DNA of 64,000 nucleotides from Pycnococcus provasolii. Lineage: Eukaryota; Chlorophyta; Pseudoscourfieldiophyceae; Pseudoscourfieldiales. Made by a program: the position numbers and the translations under genes. Position 1 is the first letter of the stretch. Each line of letters begins with the position of its first letter. Below, piece by piece: positions 1-12,736 of the stretch. The DNA lies in contig CP150562.1 of the NCBI GenBank assembly GCA_049487715.1, forward strand, positions 186,001-250,000, in the 5' to 3' direction. The notes below the pieces were generated by a model. The model searched no databases, was not told where the DNA came from, and saw nothing but the letters and a program-made list of their open reading frames with translations.

Positions 1-2
1 CG

Positions 3-560
3 CAAACGACAGGGCAGTACAGTGACGAGATGTACTACCACCAGTACTACTATGGAGGAGGAGGACAACAACAACAACCACATCCACATCCACCGCCGCC
101 GCCGCCTCACGCGTATCATCACTACTTCCAAGGGGGACCGCCGCCGCCGCCGCCGCCGCCGCCGCCTCACTGGAACTACTATCACAACCAATACCACGCC
201 CCGCCACCTCGTTCGCCATATCATCACAACCACTACGGAGCACACTCGCCGCCGCCGCCGCATCCGCCGCCGCCTCATGACCACCACCACCACCACGCAC
301 CGCCGCCACGCGGTGAGCCGTCTCCAGGAACTCGCACTGACGCTGCCGGCCTGGCGGAATTCGCGCAAGCGCTACGCGTCACGCTGGACAAACTCGCGGA
401 GGCGAGCCCGGAACTCGCGGCTGACGGCGCACGGCTCTTTGACGACGACAGCGAGGTTGCGCGCGTGTGCATGGCGTGGTATCACGCCGGATTCGCCACA
501 GGGTGCGCGCGAGCGCGCAGCGGCGTAAAGAAAGCCGAGCGGGAGTATGGAAAAACCTGA
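3..560 (+). CDS. Proline-rich protein with SMN-like YG box (5' partial)
   Basis: The reading frame is open from the window edge, with no stop upstream of the first visible ATG at 30, so the start is probably outside the window. The visible 186 residues hold Gly/Gln, His and long Pro tracts, then a short helical segment, and end in VCMAWYHAGFATGCARA. That end resembles the C-terminal YG box of survival motor neuron protein (pattern WYxxGYxxGYxxG), which drives SMN oligomerisation. Polyproline before the YG box is also an SMN trait. SMN assembles Sm cores on spliceosomal snRNAs. The Tudor domain that would settle the identity is not in view, and the later glycines of the box are weak here, so the assignment is tentative. 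The gene is convergent with the EF-hand gene at 635-1739, and its stop codon lies inside a dispersed 3' element. Confidence 0.45.
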   Translation, partial: QTTGQYSDEMYYHQYYYGGGGQQQQPHPHPPPPPPHAYHHYFQGGPPPPPPPPPPHWNYYHNQYHAPPPRSPYHHNHYGAHSPPPPHPPPPHDHHHHHAPPPRGEPSPGTRTDAAGLAEFAQALRVTLDKLAEASPELAADGARLFDDDSEVARVCMAWYHAGFATGCARARSGVKKAEREYGKT

Positions 561-615
561 GATCCCTCGTTCAGTAATGAAGTTTCACTTTAATTTGTCC
601 AACGGTCGTCCATTG
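556..615 (+). repeat. Dispersed 3' element, copy A
   Basis: This sequence recurs at 20025-20120 and, inverted, at 37871-37955. Shared blocks include TTCAGTAATG and GTCCAACGGTCGTCCATT. This copy overlaps the TGA stop at 558-560 and lies in the sense orientation of the upstream gene. It lacks the right-hand part (the CACCATTCA-type direct repeats) that the other two copies share. Confidence 0.75.
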
Positions 616-634
616 TGACAGCATGCTCGCTAAT

Positions 635-1739
635 CTATTCGTCCTCATCCTCGTCGAGGCCAACCCATCCCTCGAAGGCGAACAGGAACTCCTTGAACGA
701 GACTTGGCCGTTGGTGTCCCAGTCCATCTCGGCGAAGCGCTGCGCCGTAAGCGATCTGTCGGTTTTATGGGAGTTGCGATTCAGGCTGCTGCGTTTACCC
801 TTATCCATGGACGGTCTGTCGCCGAGCGGATTCACTGTCACCACACCTCCACCCGCGGCGGCCGCGGAGGTCGAGGAGCCAGCGCCGCCCGTCTCTTCCC
901 TGATGTCGCATCGAAAGACGACAAGGGGACGTGCGTGAATGTTGAGAGCATCACATCGACCATACGCGCCCGTGCATGCGCAAGGCAAAACAAAGCAAAA
1001 GAGCAAAGAAAGGCAAAGAAAGGCACGCCGCATGTACACACGCGCGCGCGCGCGCGCGCGCATACGCACACCCACCACCCAGCAAATAGTGCAAACAACA
1101 AAGTCAGCAACAAAAGGATTCGTACCTGCTGATGGACCCGCGCTGGCCCCCCGGTCCCCTGTGCGGCGTCGCGTCGTCCATCTGCGTGAGAACTTCGTCC
1201 TTGGAGATGTAGCCCGAGCCGTCGACGTCGAAGAACAAGAAGGCGTCCGTGGCGAGGTCGATGGCGTTGCGCAGCGCGGCGTTCTCCGACTTGGAGAAGA
1301 AGCTATTTGACTTGCTCGCTCCCGTCGCCTCGAGCAGGTGAATGAGTGCGAGCATGACGACAAACTCCTTGAAGTCGATCTGGCGGTTTCCGTCAAAGTC
1401 GCTCTCCTCGAAGACACGCTTCTTAAGGTCGTCGCTCAGGTCGAACTTGAGGTCGTTGCTAGCCTCCATGAACTCTTCCAGGTCGATGCTGCCGTTGCCG
1501 TCGCGATCTTTCTCGCGGAAGGTGCTCTTCGCCTTTGCAAAGCCGCTCTCCACCTCTGCGAACTTCATCATCACGCTGTTGAATGTCTTGAACTTCTTGC
1601 CCGCTGCAGCGTTTTCCTGCGCGCGAACCTTGAGCGCATCGCAGAGCTTCAAGTCCAACACTGTCGGCTGCTGTGACGCTGCTGACGACCCACCGGAAGT
1701 TTTTGTCGGCGCCTCGCCGCCCGAGCACAAGTTGCCCAT
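635..1739 (-). CDS. N-myristoylated-type four-EF-hand calcium sensor (2 exons)
   Basis: CDS is complement(join(635..899,1126..1739)), 292 residues. The N-terminus MGNLCS is a classic myristoylation (Gly2) plus palmitoylation (Cys5) signal. Canonical EF loops sit at about residues 78-89 (DRDGNGSIDLEEF), 114-125, 171-182 (DVDGSGYISKDEV) and 264-275 (DWDTNGQVSFKEF). The 226-bp intron has donor AG|GTACGA and acceptor ATCAG|G; joining in phase 2 restores the fourth EF-hand, which supports the model. The intron carries a pure CG dinucleotide run at 1041-1060. The fold resembles calcineurin-B/CBL-type sensors, but a 58-residue Gly/Ser/basic linker precedes the last EF-hand and no specific subfamily can be named. 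It probably acts as a membrane-tethered calcium sensor. Confidence 0.85.
1041..1060. repeat. CG dinucleotide run in intron
   Basis: Ten CG units inside the intron of the EF-hand gene. It is a Z-DNA-prone simple repeat with no other function visible. Confidence 0.9.
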
Positions 1740-2955
1740 CTTTCGTGTTGTGTATGTGTGTAACGCCCGCTTCTTTCCCCGAGACTTTGTATCTTACGAA
1801 AGCCCGCTTGCACGTGTGGGCACAAACCAACTCACTTGCCGAGGTGATGTCGTCGCCGCCGATCGCGTTACGTTGCAGGGCTCTCCGTACGCCGAGCTTT
1901 GTGTCACTGTTAGCCGAACGTGCAACGTCGTGAACGAAGCGCAAGGACACAAATAGACACACGAATACGCCAGTCAGTTCAGTACAGCACTGCCCTTACT
2001 TGTGTATCGCCAAGTACTCGCGTGTACTTGTGCGAGCTGAGCCGAGCTAGGGATTGGGCTGTTGTACTGAAACCGAAAGCTTGAGTTATTTATTATGCGT
2101 TTTTGGCTGGATGGGCCCCACCTGTGCGAGTGTGCGGCACTTGTCCTCTGGGAGTTGTTGCTTCGAAGCAGCAAAGTGGTTTGGTTGCCTGGTTGCAGCA
2201 CTCTGCCTCTGGTACAAAGCAGACAGACTTGTCAAGTTTAGGCGAAGCAGACACCGCCCTGCACTCGTCCCACAACAGACAAGTCCTTCCCAAGGCCAAG
2301 GGTAACACACACACACACGCACACACACGCACACACGCACACACACACAGAGATGAAAGCATCAATAGACTAATCATGCAACCTTCGTGTTTCTTCGACT
2401 CGCCGTGCGATGCTCCCTCCCGATGCGAGTTGCGACGACGCCTTTACTTTAGACTAGACTATGTAGAAGTAGGATAGACGTTGGGACCCGTTTTGGGCGC
2501 GCTGTGAACGTGCGACTGTGCGAGGCTAATCACCCAGTGCACTGGCAACTGGCAACTGGAGTGGGAGGGGTGAGGCTCCTCTCAAAACACCGAAGGAGTT
2601 TGGAAACGCCGTTTACAGTATACACGATTTTCGCAGCCCACATCAATCTACTGTATCAATGTAAACGGCACATCAGTGTCCAGAGAGAGCTCAAGAGAGG
2701 CGAATGGAGAGGTGTATGTATGTAGAGTGAGAGCCCCCATGAAGGAAGGAAGCGCCTTCGTCGTGCCTTCGTCCAAGGCAGCAAGCCAGGCGGTAAAGGT
2801 CGAAACCACGTCGAAACGAACAAACTGGAACAAGTCGTCGAACACGAACACGGCTGGCTGCCCACAACACAAACCCAATTGCAAAATGCAAAATGTTTAT
2901 AGCCAAGGAAGGGGTTTGTTAAACGTGGTGTGGTTTGCCAAAACCCAAAATTCCC
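1740..2955. other. Intergenic region, 5' flank of EF-hand gene
   Basis: No convincing gene seen. It holds a CA-rich microsatellite at 2305-2349 and ordinary mixed sequence elsewhere. Short open frames here lack recognisable domains. Confidence 0.6.
2305..2349. repeat. CA microsatellite
   Basis: Imperfect CA array interrupted by several CG dinucleotides. Confidence 0.9.
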
Positions 2956-5433
<2,478 letters not shown>

Positions 5434-5493
5434 AGAAACACTCGTGCAAGAAACACTCGTGCAAGAAACACTCGTGCAAGAAACACTCTTGCA
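5434..5493. repeat. 15-bp tandem repeat, 4 copies
   Basis: Unit AGAAACACTCGTGCA occurs four times in tandem, the last with one substitution, directly abutting the homopolymer block. It may be the surviving edge of a longer minisatellite that defeated assembly. Confidence 0.9.
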
Positions 5494-5963
5494 AGTTGCC
5501 ATGCAAGTTGCAACGCCAGGAAACATGCTTCTGTATTTGGTATGCGCGGACGGACCCACTCCAGTTGCCAGTGGAATACAGTCTGCCAGTGTACAGTAAT
5601 AACGAAATACAGGTAAGGTGACCGGAGGATGTGATGGGGTCAAGATCACGGGATCCACCATGGTAGTTCTTATAATATGGAGTGCACGAACGGGAGACGC
5701 CAGGCACCAGGCGCGTGGCCTTGCAGTGGCCTTGCCCCCTTTCAGCCGTTCTCGTCGTGGACTTCCGGCCGGCGATCTCGACCGAATATGTACTACTCGA
5801 AATCATCCTGCGTCTCATCAAAACGCGATCTCTCCTCTCTCTTTCTTTTTTTAAAAGAGTAGCAGTCTTGGGTGCAAGGTCCCTCTTGTATTGTAGTTGC
5901 TATTGTAGTTATTCTTGCTTCGCTTCGAGTCCGTACAGTACAATTTAAAGTATTTGAAGTAGT
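5494..5963. other. Intergenic region upstream of FkbM gene
   Basis: About 470 bp of mixed sequence without recognisable genes. It is presumed to hold the promoter of the gene starting at 5964. Confidence 0.5.
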
Positions 5964-8469
5964 ATGCGTCTTAGCGGCTCTCAGGCTCAGGCTCTCCCCC
6001 TCCCGCTTGGAGTGGCGGGTGCGCAGTCCGACAAGAAAGGGGGGGAGGAGTGGGGTGCAGGATGGAGTGGTGAGGCGATCATGCAAGATAAACTCGCTGC
6101 GGCCAACTCGTCGACCAAACTCCAAGGAGGAAGGATGCAAACGAAAGAACCTTCCACCACGCAAGGGTCGCCAGCAGCCTTGCTGCGAAGTGCGTCGCCG
6201 CGAGCGAGACTCATCCTCATTACCATGCTCGTCGCGCTCGCGGCGTGCCTCTACTACGTGACGGAACCCATCAGGTGGAAGTTCGTGCCTGAGCTTAAAC
6301 AGACGGCAGTCGACGATAGAGGTGGTGTGCAGACAGTCAGCGAGGACGTCAAAGATACTGTGACCGCGGCGATCATTCAGGAGAAAAACGCCGCGGAGGG
6401 TGCCAAGCCTACAGAGATTCCAACCGCGGTGGAACAGGAAGATCACGTGGAGGAGGAGACCGCGGAGGAGATTGCCTCCGCGGAGGAGACCGCGGAGGGT
6501 GGCGACGCCGAGGAGGAGGCGCAAGCTGAGGCTGCTGAGGAGCAGCAGGAGCAGGAAGAATCGCAAGCTGCCGCTGACGTCGAGGAGGGGCAGGAGGGCC
6601 AGGAGCAGGCGACGACAGAGGAAGAGCAGGAGGGGCAGGAGGCGCAAGACACGAGCGAAGGAGCAGGCGTTGTGACTGTGGATGAACCGTCAGCCACGGA
6701 CATGCTCGCGCCTGGTGAGGAGCCTGCTTCGCACGAGGAGCAGGAGCAGGAGCAGGTGCAGCAGGATGACCCGAATGAGGACATGTCGTCAAGCGCGGAG
6801 TCGCCTGAAGAGGTTGCTGGCACGAATGACGGCGAGAGCGTTGCGGGTGACGAGGTGGTGACTGCGGACGTCTCGCCCGAGGACAGCGCTGAGGCGATGC
6901 TGTCGCCAAGCGAGGCGCCAACGGACGTGGAGCAGGTTGCTGAGGATGCCGAATCGACGAATGTTGAGGTGGCGGTAACCAACGCAGGTGAGGAGCTCAG
7001 CGAGGCGGCGCACGACGCGAAGTCCTCGCTCAATGCCATCGACGAAGCGACGGAGTCCGCATCCAAACTCGCGGAGGATGCGAGCAGCGAGGATGTGCAA
7101 AATATCGCCGAGGGCGTATCAGCCACGTCTGGGGAGGTTGCTCGCGTTGCGTCGGAGGTTTTGAAAGCCACAGAGGATGCGAAGTCAACCCTGCAGGATG
7201 TTGCGAGTGGGATGGCAACTGGAGATGAAGAGAATGTGGAGGAAGATGCTGATAAGCTAGAAGAGGCTGCTGAGAAATTGCAGGATGCCGCGATTGTTGC
7301 GGAGGATGCGGCAGATCAAGCACAGCAAGCAGCCACGGAGGCTGAGAAGGTTGCGCAGCTCGCGGAGGACGACGGTGACAGCACGAAGATGTTAGAGGCT
7401 GAGCAGGCGAAGGAGGTTGCCACAACTGCACAGGTACGTACGAAAACACGGCAACTTGAAGAATTGACACACACACACCCTCCCCCTTTATTTCATGATT
7501 CCCCCTTGGTCTGATTCTTGGCTCACAAAATAATAAAACACGCGCCAATCATTCAATGCACAGGCGGAAGCGGAAGCGATTGCCGAGGCAGCTGGCAAGG
7601 AGGCTTCGGCATTGCGATCAGCAAGTACGAAGCTGAATGCGAAGAAGAAGGGCAAGCGGCGTGGGACCCGCCGATTCCTGGCTAGCAACGAGAACACACG
7701 TTGGTGATTTTTGTACCCTTATTCTTTTTTTATTTGGTTTGGGAAAGCTGGAGAATGCTCACACACAGTCATGCCATCCCCAATTTCCAAACCCTTGCAG
7801 GTCGGAAGGTTTCTAAACCGAAGGAGCCACGTACGACAGGAATGCCGAAAACGTTGTCGCCATCCACCGCGTCGTGGGTTAGCATGCTGCCCGATCAAAC
7901 TGCGCTAGCGTCAGCGTCAGCGTCAGCGTCGTCTTCGTCTTCGCCGTCGTCGTCACGTCTCAGCGCGTCACAAAAGGCTATGCTAGAGCCATGTCTCGTG
8001 CAGCTGCACCGTGCGCAGCACCGATTCCTTGCGAATGCTCCTGCCGAGCGTTTAACCTGGCTAGGCGTGAAGAAGCATACGGAGCAGGTTGCATTGGCCG
8101 TTGCGCTGGGTGCCCTGACCCCAAGTCTTTCTTCCGACAGCAGTAGCCCCGCTCTCTGGCTCGTGGATGCGGGTGGCAACGTGGGTCAGACGCTGCGATT
8201 TTTTGGAGGCGCTGCACGCGAAGTGGCAAGACGTGCACCGTCGAAGATGCGATCGACTCGTGGCGCACGCATTCGCATGTTCAGCTATGAAGCACACCCG
8301 GACACCTTCATGGCGCTTCAGGGTGTTCGCGACGAGGTTCTCGCAGCACTCGAGGACGATGGCGTGAAGGCTCAAGTCACCCTGAAGCAAGCGGCCGTTT
8401 CGTCCAAGTCGGGAGGTGAGGTGACAATCTTCACGGACGGATCAAAGAATGACCAGGGTGCAAGCAAGT

Positions 8470-8501
<32 letters not shown>

Positions 8502-9176
8502 AGTCGTGCGAAGAAGAATAAGAACAAGTCTTTTCGCGTCCCGACGATTTCCCTGGATTCCGACTTGATTAAGATCGGAGCCATGGATAGCAAGGGACGA
8601 AATCTGAAGGATGCCATGATATTGGTGAAGCTTGACATCGAGGGCATGGAGTCGGAGGCGATCGAGGGCATGGCGAAAGGCTTGTCAGCCTTCGCGTACA
8701 GCGCGCTCGTGTTCGAGTACGACGCCGCGCGCGCGAAGGGCTCGCCGTCGATTCCCTCGGTGCGTGCTCTTGTTCAGCGTTTGAGTGCATTCCAGTACCG
8801 ATGCTACGTTGCAAGTGCCGCACGTTCGTTTCTGAACGCGAACGTTCCTGACGCGTGGCCAGATTTTGACGCCGGCTCTGGGCCTGCAGGCGTGGGCAAG
8901 GCTGTGAACTTGATGTGTGTTCCGTACGGCGGTGTGGTTGACCGGCATGTCGTCGACAGCTTACTACTGTGCACGCCTGGATGTGGTAGCTGCTACGGTG
9001 ACAATGAAAGTAGTAGTGGTGGTGGTGGTGGTGGTGGAGCTCGTTTGAATTTCGATCGCGGTGGGAACTCGAAAGCTTGGAACACGTTCGGCGCGCGCGA
9101 CGGCGTGGACGAGCGTGAGGCTCAGACGGACATGCGTGTCGATCTGCGTGCGCGTGGATGGCCAATAAGCACGTAA
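5964..9176 (+). CDS. Type II membrane protein with acidic stem and FkbM-family methyltransferase domain (3 exons)
   Basis: CDS is join(5964..7433,7564..7699,7801..9176), about 993 residues. A basic N-terminal tail precedes one transmembrane helix (residues 83-99, LILITMLVALAACLYYV). A stem of some 430 residues follows, extremely rich in Glu, Ala and Gln. The C-terminal half is a FkbM-type SAM-dependent methyltransferase: SAM motif LVDAGGNVGQTLRFF near 655 and the family motif KLDIEGMESEAIEGM near 810. A poly-Gly insertion (8471-8501) splits the domain. Topology suggests a Golgi or other endomembrane enzyme with a lumenal domain, perhaps O-methylating a glycan; substrate unknown. Intron 1 is canonical (CAG|GTACGT). 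The intron 2 donor (C|GTTGGT) is weak and was chosen because it preserves frame. The start could also be the Met codon at 6081 or 6135. Exon 3 as a separate gene is the main alternative. Confidence 0.7.
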
Positions 9177-10241
9177 ACATATTATGTCTTACAAGTGTGT
9201 GTGTGTTGTCACACATCACCACATTGTGTACTCGTACTTACGGAAACGTCGTTTGATGGAAACCAAAATCCCATTCAGGGGGGGATCCCGAGAATACCCC
9301 CTAAAATGTGAGGGGGGGCGGGGGCCGATGAAACCCGACCGGGACGTAAAAGGCGGAAAAGGCAATCCCCGAGAAGAGGGAGCCGCGGGGGAAGAAGAGG
9401 CGGAAAAAGCAGAAGAGAAAACCAACAACACCATCAACAACTCAACCAAAGGTGGATCCCCCCAGGGCCATGCTGCCACGTTCATGGGTACGACTGAAAA
9501 GGGAGGGAGGGGTGCCCAAAAGGTTTCCGCAGACGATAACGGGACCCGAGGGCCACGAACCGGTACCCCCATTTGGTTGAGGTAGCCGTTGGCGCAGCGT
9601 TGCCCCGCCTTGCGCACAGGGAGCGATGCCACTCCCGACAACATACAGCCCCTAGAGACCGTTCCCCGACCTATTCGTACACTGCAGAGTCCTAGGCGCC
9701 TTTTAACTACCCTTGGAAGTGCTCACACAACCTACCTCGCCCACTCATTTTCAAAACCTTCACTTCATTCGCTCTAGAGAGAAGGTAAGTGACTGCCATG
9801 TCGGGCTTTGTCTGCTTTGCTTTTTAGTGTGCCTCACTTGTGTTTTTTGTGCTTGTGTTTTCTTAATGTTTGTTCCTGGTGTTGTTGTGTTTTTTGTGTG
9901 CCTGCTCCTCTCGTCCTCCCTAGGCATGAGCTATATATGGCTTTATATAGCTTTCTCGTTTTATGGTCCACGTGGTTGAAAAAAACAGCTCGACCATTTT
10001 GTACCGGACATGTCCATGAAGACTGGGAACGTTTTTTTCGCGAAAAAATACACAGAAAAGCTTTTGCGTTCACACAACATACTCCCTTCCCTGCTCTCAC
10101 CCAAACGTGCACCTTGCCTGCAAAACGCGCGCGCGTGTCCCACTTTCTGCCTCATTTCTCGACTTTTCGACTCTTCGCGCCTGTGTCTGACTCTTCGCAC
10201 ACAAACACAACAAAACACAACCTTTCCTCCTCCGCAGAACA
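9177..10241. other. Intergenic region between FkbM and HMG genes
   Basis: No gene recognised. It includes a G/A-rich stretch (about 9270-9460) whose open frame has no domain signature, a T-rich stretch, and an AT-rich inverted repeat at 9929-9952 that could serve as a TATA-like element for the downstream gene. Confidence 0.5.
9929..9952. promoter_or_regulatory. AT-rich inverted repeat, TATA-like
   Basis: Perfect 9-bp arms AGCTATATA / TATATAGCT around a 6-bp spacer, about 290 bp upstream of the HMG-box start codon. A promoter role is inferred only from composition and position. Confidence 0.35.
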
Positions 10242-11189
10242 ATGGTGAAGAGCGACGTACGTGCCTACAACTGAAACTTGCCTAATTTCTCCTTTTTTTC
10301 GCATGGACACGCGCCTTCCTTTCGAAATTCCTCGAATTTTTGAATTTCAAGCTGCACACATGCAAACGAAACACGCAACGCGTGCACCTGCTCCAGAAAC
10401 TAACACAAATAAACAACCGTCTCCTGCACAAACAAAACACAGCGTCCCAAGGACCCCAATGCGCCGAAGCGCGCGAAGTCTGCGTACTTCTTCTTCATGT
10501 ACGTAGCACACAACCTGCCCGCGGCCTCTCGCTCCATTTTCAAATTTCAAAAAAAAAAGTCTCAAACCAGGAGCACTAACACGTGAACACTGCAACCACT
10601 CCAACGTGAACAAAACGCGCACTTTTACACACACAGGGACGACGTCCGTGACAAGGTGAAGAAAAAGCACCCCACTGCCGGCATTGGCGAGCTCGGAAAG
10701 CTCATGGGCGAAATGTGGTCCAAGCTCTCCGAGAAGGAGAAGCTGCCGTACCAGAAGAAGGCTGACAAGGACAAGGAGCGCTACAATGCTGAGAAGGAGG
10801 CATACGTGCCCCCGACGCCGCAGATGCCGAAGGACTGGGCGGAGGCGCAGGACCCCAACACGGGCAAGACGTACTACTACAACCGCAAGACGTCCGAGAC
10901 GACGTGGAGCCGCCCCGAGGCCCCCCCGGAGAAGCCCAAGAAGAAGAAGAAGGACCCCGACGCGCCCAAGCGCGCGAAGTCTGCGTACTTCTTCTTCATG
11001 GACGCCGTGCGTGGGAAGACGAAGGCGGATAATCCGACTGCCACGATTGGCGAGCTCGGAAAGCTCATGGGTGCCGCGTGGTCCAAGATCGCAGACAAGG
11101 ACAAGGCGAAGTACGAGAAGGAGGCGGCGGCGGACAAGGAGCGCTACGAGCGGGCCAAGGCAGAGTACGAGCGCACCAAGGCTGCGTAA
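10242..11189 (+). CDS. HMG box - WW - HMG box chromatin-type protein (3 exons)
   Basis: CDS is join(10242..10256,10443..10498,10637..11189), 207 residues. The first exon is only five codons (MVKSD); splicing is GAC|GTACGT, then CACAG|CGT, AT|GTACGT and CACAG|GG. Joining rebuilds a complete first HMG box (residues 6-75, start RPKDPNAPKRAKSAYFFF), which confirms both introns. A WW domain follows (W91 to W114 with YYY at 103-105 and Pro117), then a Lys-rich linker and a second HMG box (130-205) with nearly the same core (DPDAPKRAKSAYFFFMD). HMG boxes of this type bend DNA without strong sequence preference; WW domains bind proline-rich or phospho-Ser/Pro ligands. This suggests a nuclear architectural factor recruited to Pro-rich partners such as the polymerase II tail or splicing factors. 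The partner is inference. Confidence 0.9.
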
Positions 11190-12736
11190 GCTGCGCCGCC
11201 GTTGGGAATGCAACCCGTGTTGCAATAAGCACGTGAAAGGGGAGACTCGTGGGGTCGACTGGGCTGCAAGCGTGCGGGCGGCTTCCACCATTCCTTTTGG
11301 GTCGCCTGCCACCACGCGGCGCTCCTGCGGCGTGCGGTGCTCAACCTTTTGTAGGGGAGGTGAGGTGGGAATGGATGGATGATGGAGCTGGCAAACTACA
11401 AACATACTTTTTTTTAAATTCTCTTGTTATATCTTGGCAGGAGCCCAAAACGTAAAAACAACGGATATATTTGTTTTAGAATAATATCATACGGTACCGT
11501 TGCTCACACCATACACACACGTGTAGCTGTTGTGGTTTCGTGTCTCTTCCCCCAACCTATGCGAGCAGCACGCACGCAAGCAATGCGGGTCACACAAAGG
11601 TCAGGTCGTTGTATTCCAAACACACACAAGCGAGTGAGACGTGCGTGTGTAGGAGGCATATGCTGCTGCGTGACAAGTTTGCCTGTGTTTTCCAGCAAAC
11701 CCTAGCAGAGAAGGAGTGTCGAGGGCGAGTAGTTGTTGAGAAGAGAGGCCCATCCACATCTGATGAGAAGGAGATGGAGAGAAGGGAGGGGAAGGGAAGG
11801 GAGGTTGCCAGAGCCAAAGACCCTCCTTCCCTTAACGAACCTCCTTCACGAGGAGTCGACTCACTCGACTGTCGGGGGGGATGTGAGTTGTCGGCGACTT
11901 TTTGGCTCTGCCTATTGCCCCTATCGCCTGTCGCCTGTCGACGAGCTACCTACTACAGACTACAGTACAGTAGATCTCAGTCCGAGATTCCTCGCCACCC
12001 TCGAGTGTCCACTTGAATGAAAGCCGTGGAGGATTGATTCCATCGCAATGGGCACCAACGATGCCCCCCCCCAGGCATCCTAGGGTTGAAGTGGTGACTG
12101 ACTTGGAAGTCTGGTTGCAAAGAAACACGCTGGCCAAGCGGCCAAGGAAGAGGAAGATGCAAAGTCGAGTCGCACAAAAGTCAACAATAACAACATGGTC
12201 CCTGAGGCCAGTCGCAACTCCCAACCGTATCGTATCGAAGTAATTACTGTAACCAGCTCCATGAACCAGCTCCATGAACCACCAATGAAACGGGACCCTG
12301 TTGAGGTTGAGGTGCGTAATTGTAATTCTTACGTGGAATCACTGTACTGGAATAAGGAGTGAATGAGTGGAAGAATTCGACCACATTAAAACACGATAGT
12401 ACAGTAACACGGTGCGGTGCAGCGGTGGTAAATGATTAAAAAATGAATTTTAATTAACAAACCAACAACGACGTGTCGGAAATCGGACAAGTACAAGTCG
12501 TTTTTTTTATCGGCTCAAGAGGTTGCCTCCAAGGGGGATACATATACACGCTGGCCAGTTTCTATATTTTGATTCATTTTCATTCGGTTCGGTTCGTGTG
12601 TGTGTGTGTGCGGCCACATTCGCATTCTCTCTCGGCACTCTCTTGGCATTGGCTTAACATAGTGGTGTGGCCTTACTCTTCTTTGTGTGTGTGTTGTTGA
12701 ATCTTGGAGTCTTCTCTGAGGAGAAAAAAATAAACT
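11190..12736. other. Intergenic region
   Basis: About 1.5 kb without a supportable gene. It contains a short direct repeat of AACCAGCTCCATG near 12251-12280 and a TG run near 12597-12610. Small open frames lack domains. Confidence 0.55.

Noticed and set aside
6443-7171. Ser/Ala-rich reverse frame antisense to the acidic stem of the FkbM protein
   Set aside because: Expected complement of Glu/Ala codons; a shadow frame.
9184-9585. Forward open frame of 133 codons after the FkbM gene
   Set aside because: No domain, odd G/A-rich composition and no neighbour or splice support; left as intergenic.
11540-12020. Two overlapping forward frames in the 11.2-12.7 kb gap
   Set aside because: No domain, mixed composition, no splice-compatible partner exon seen.
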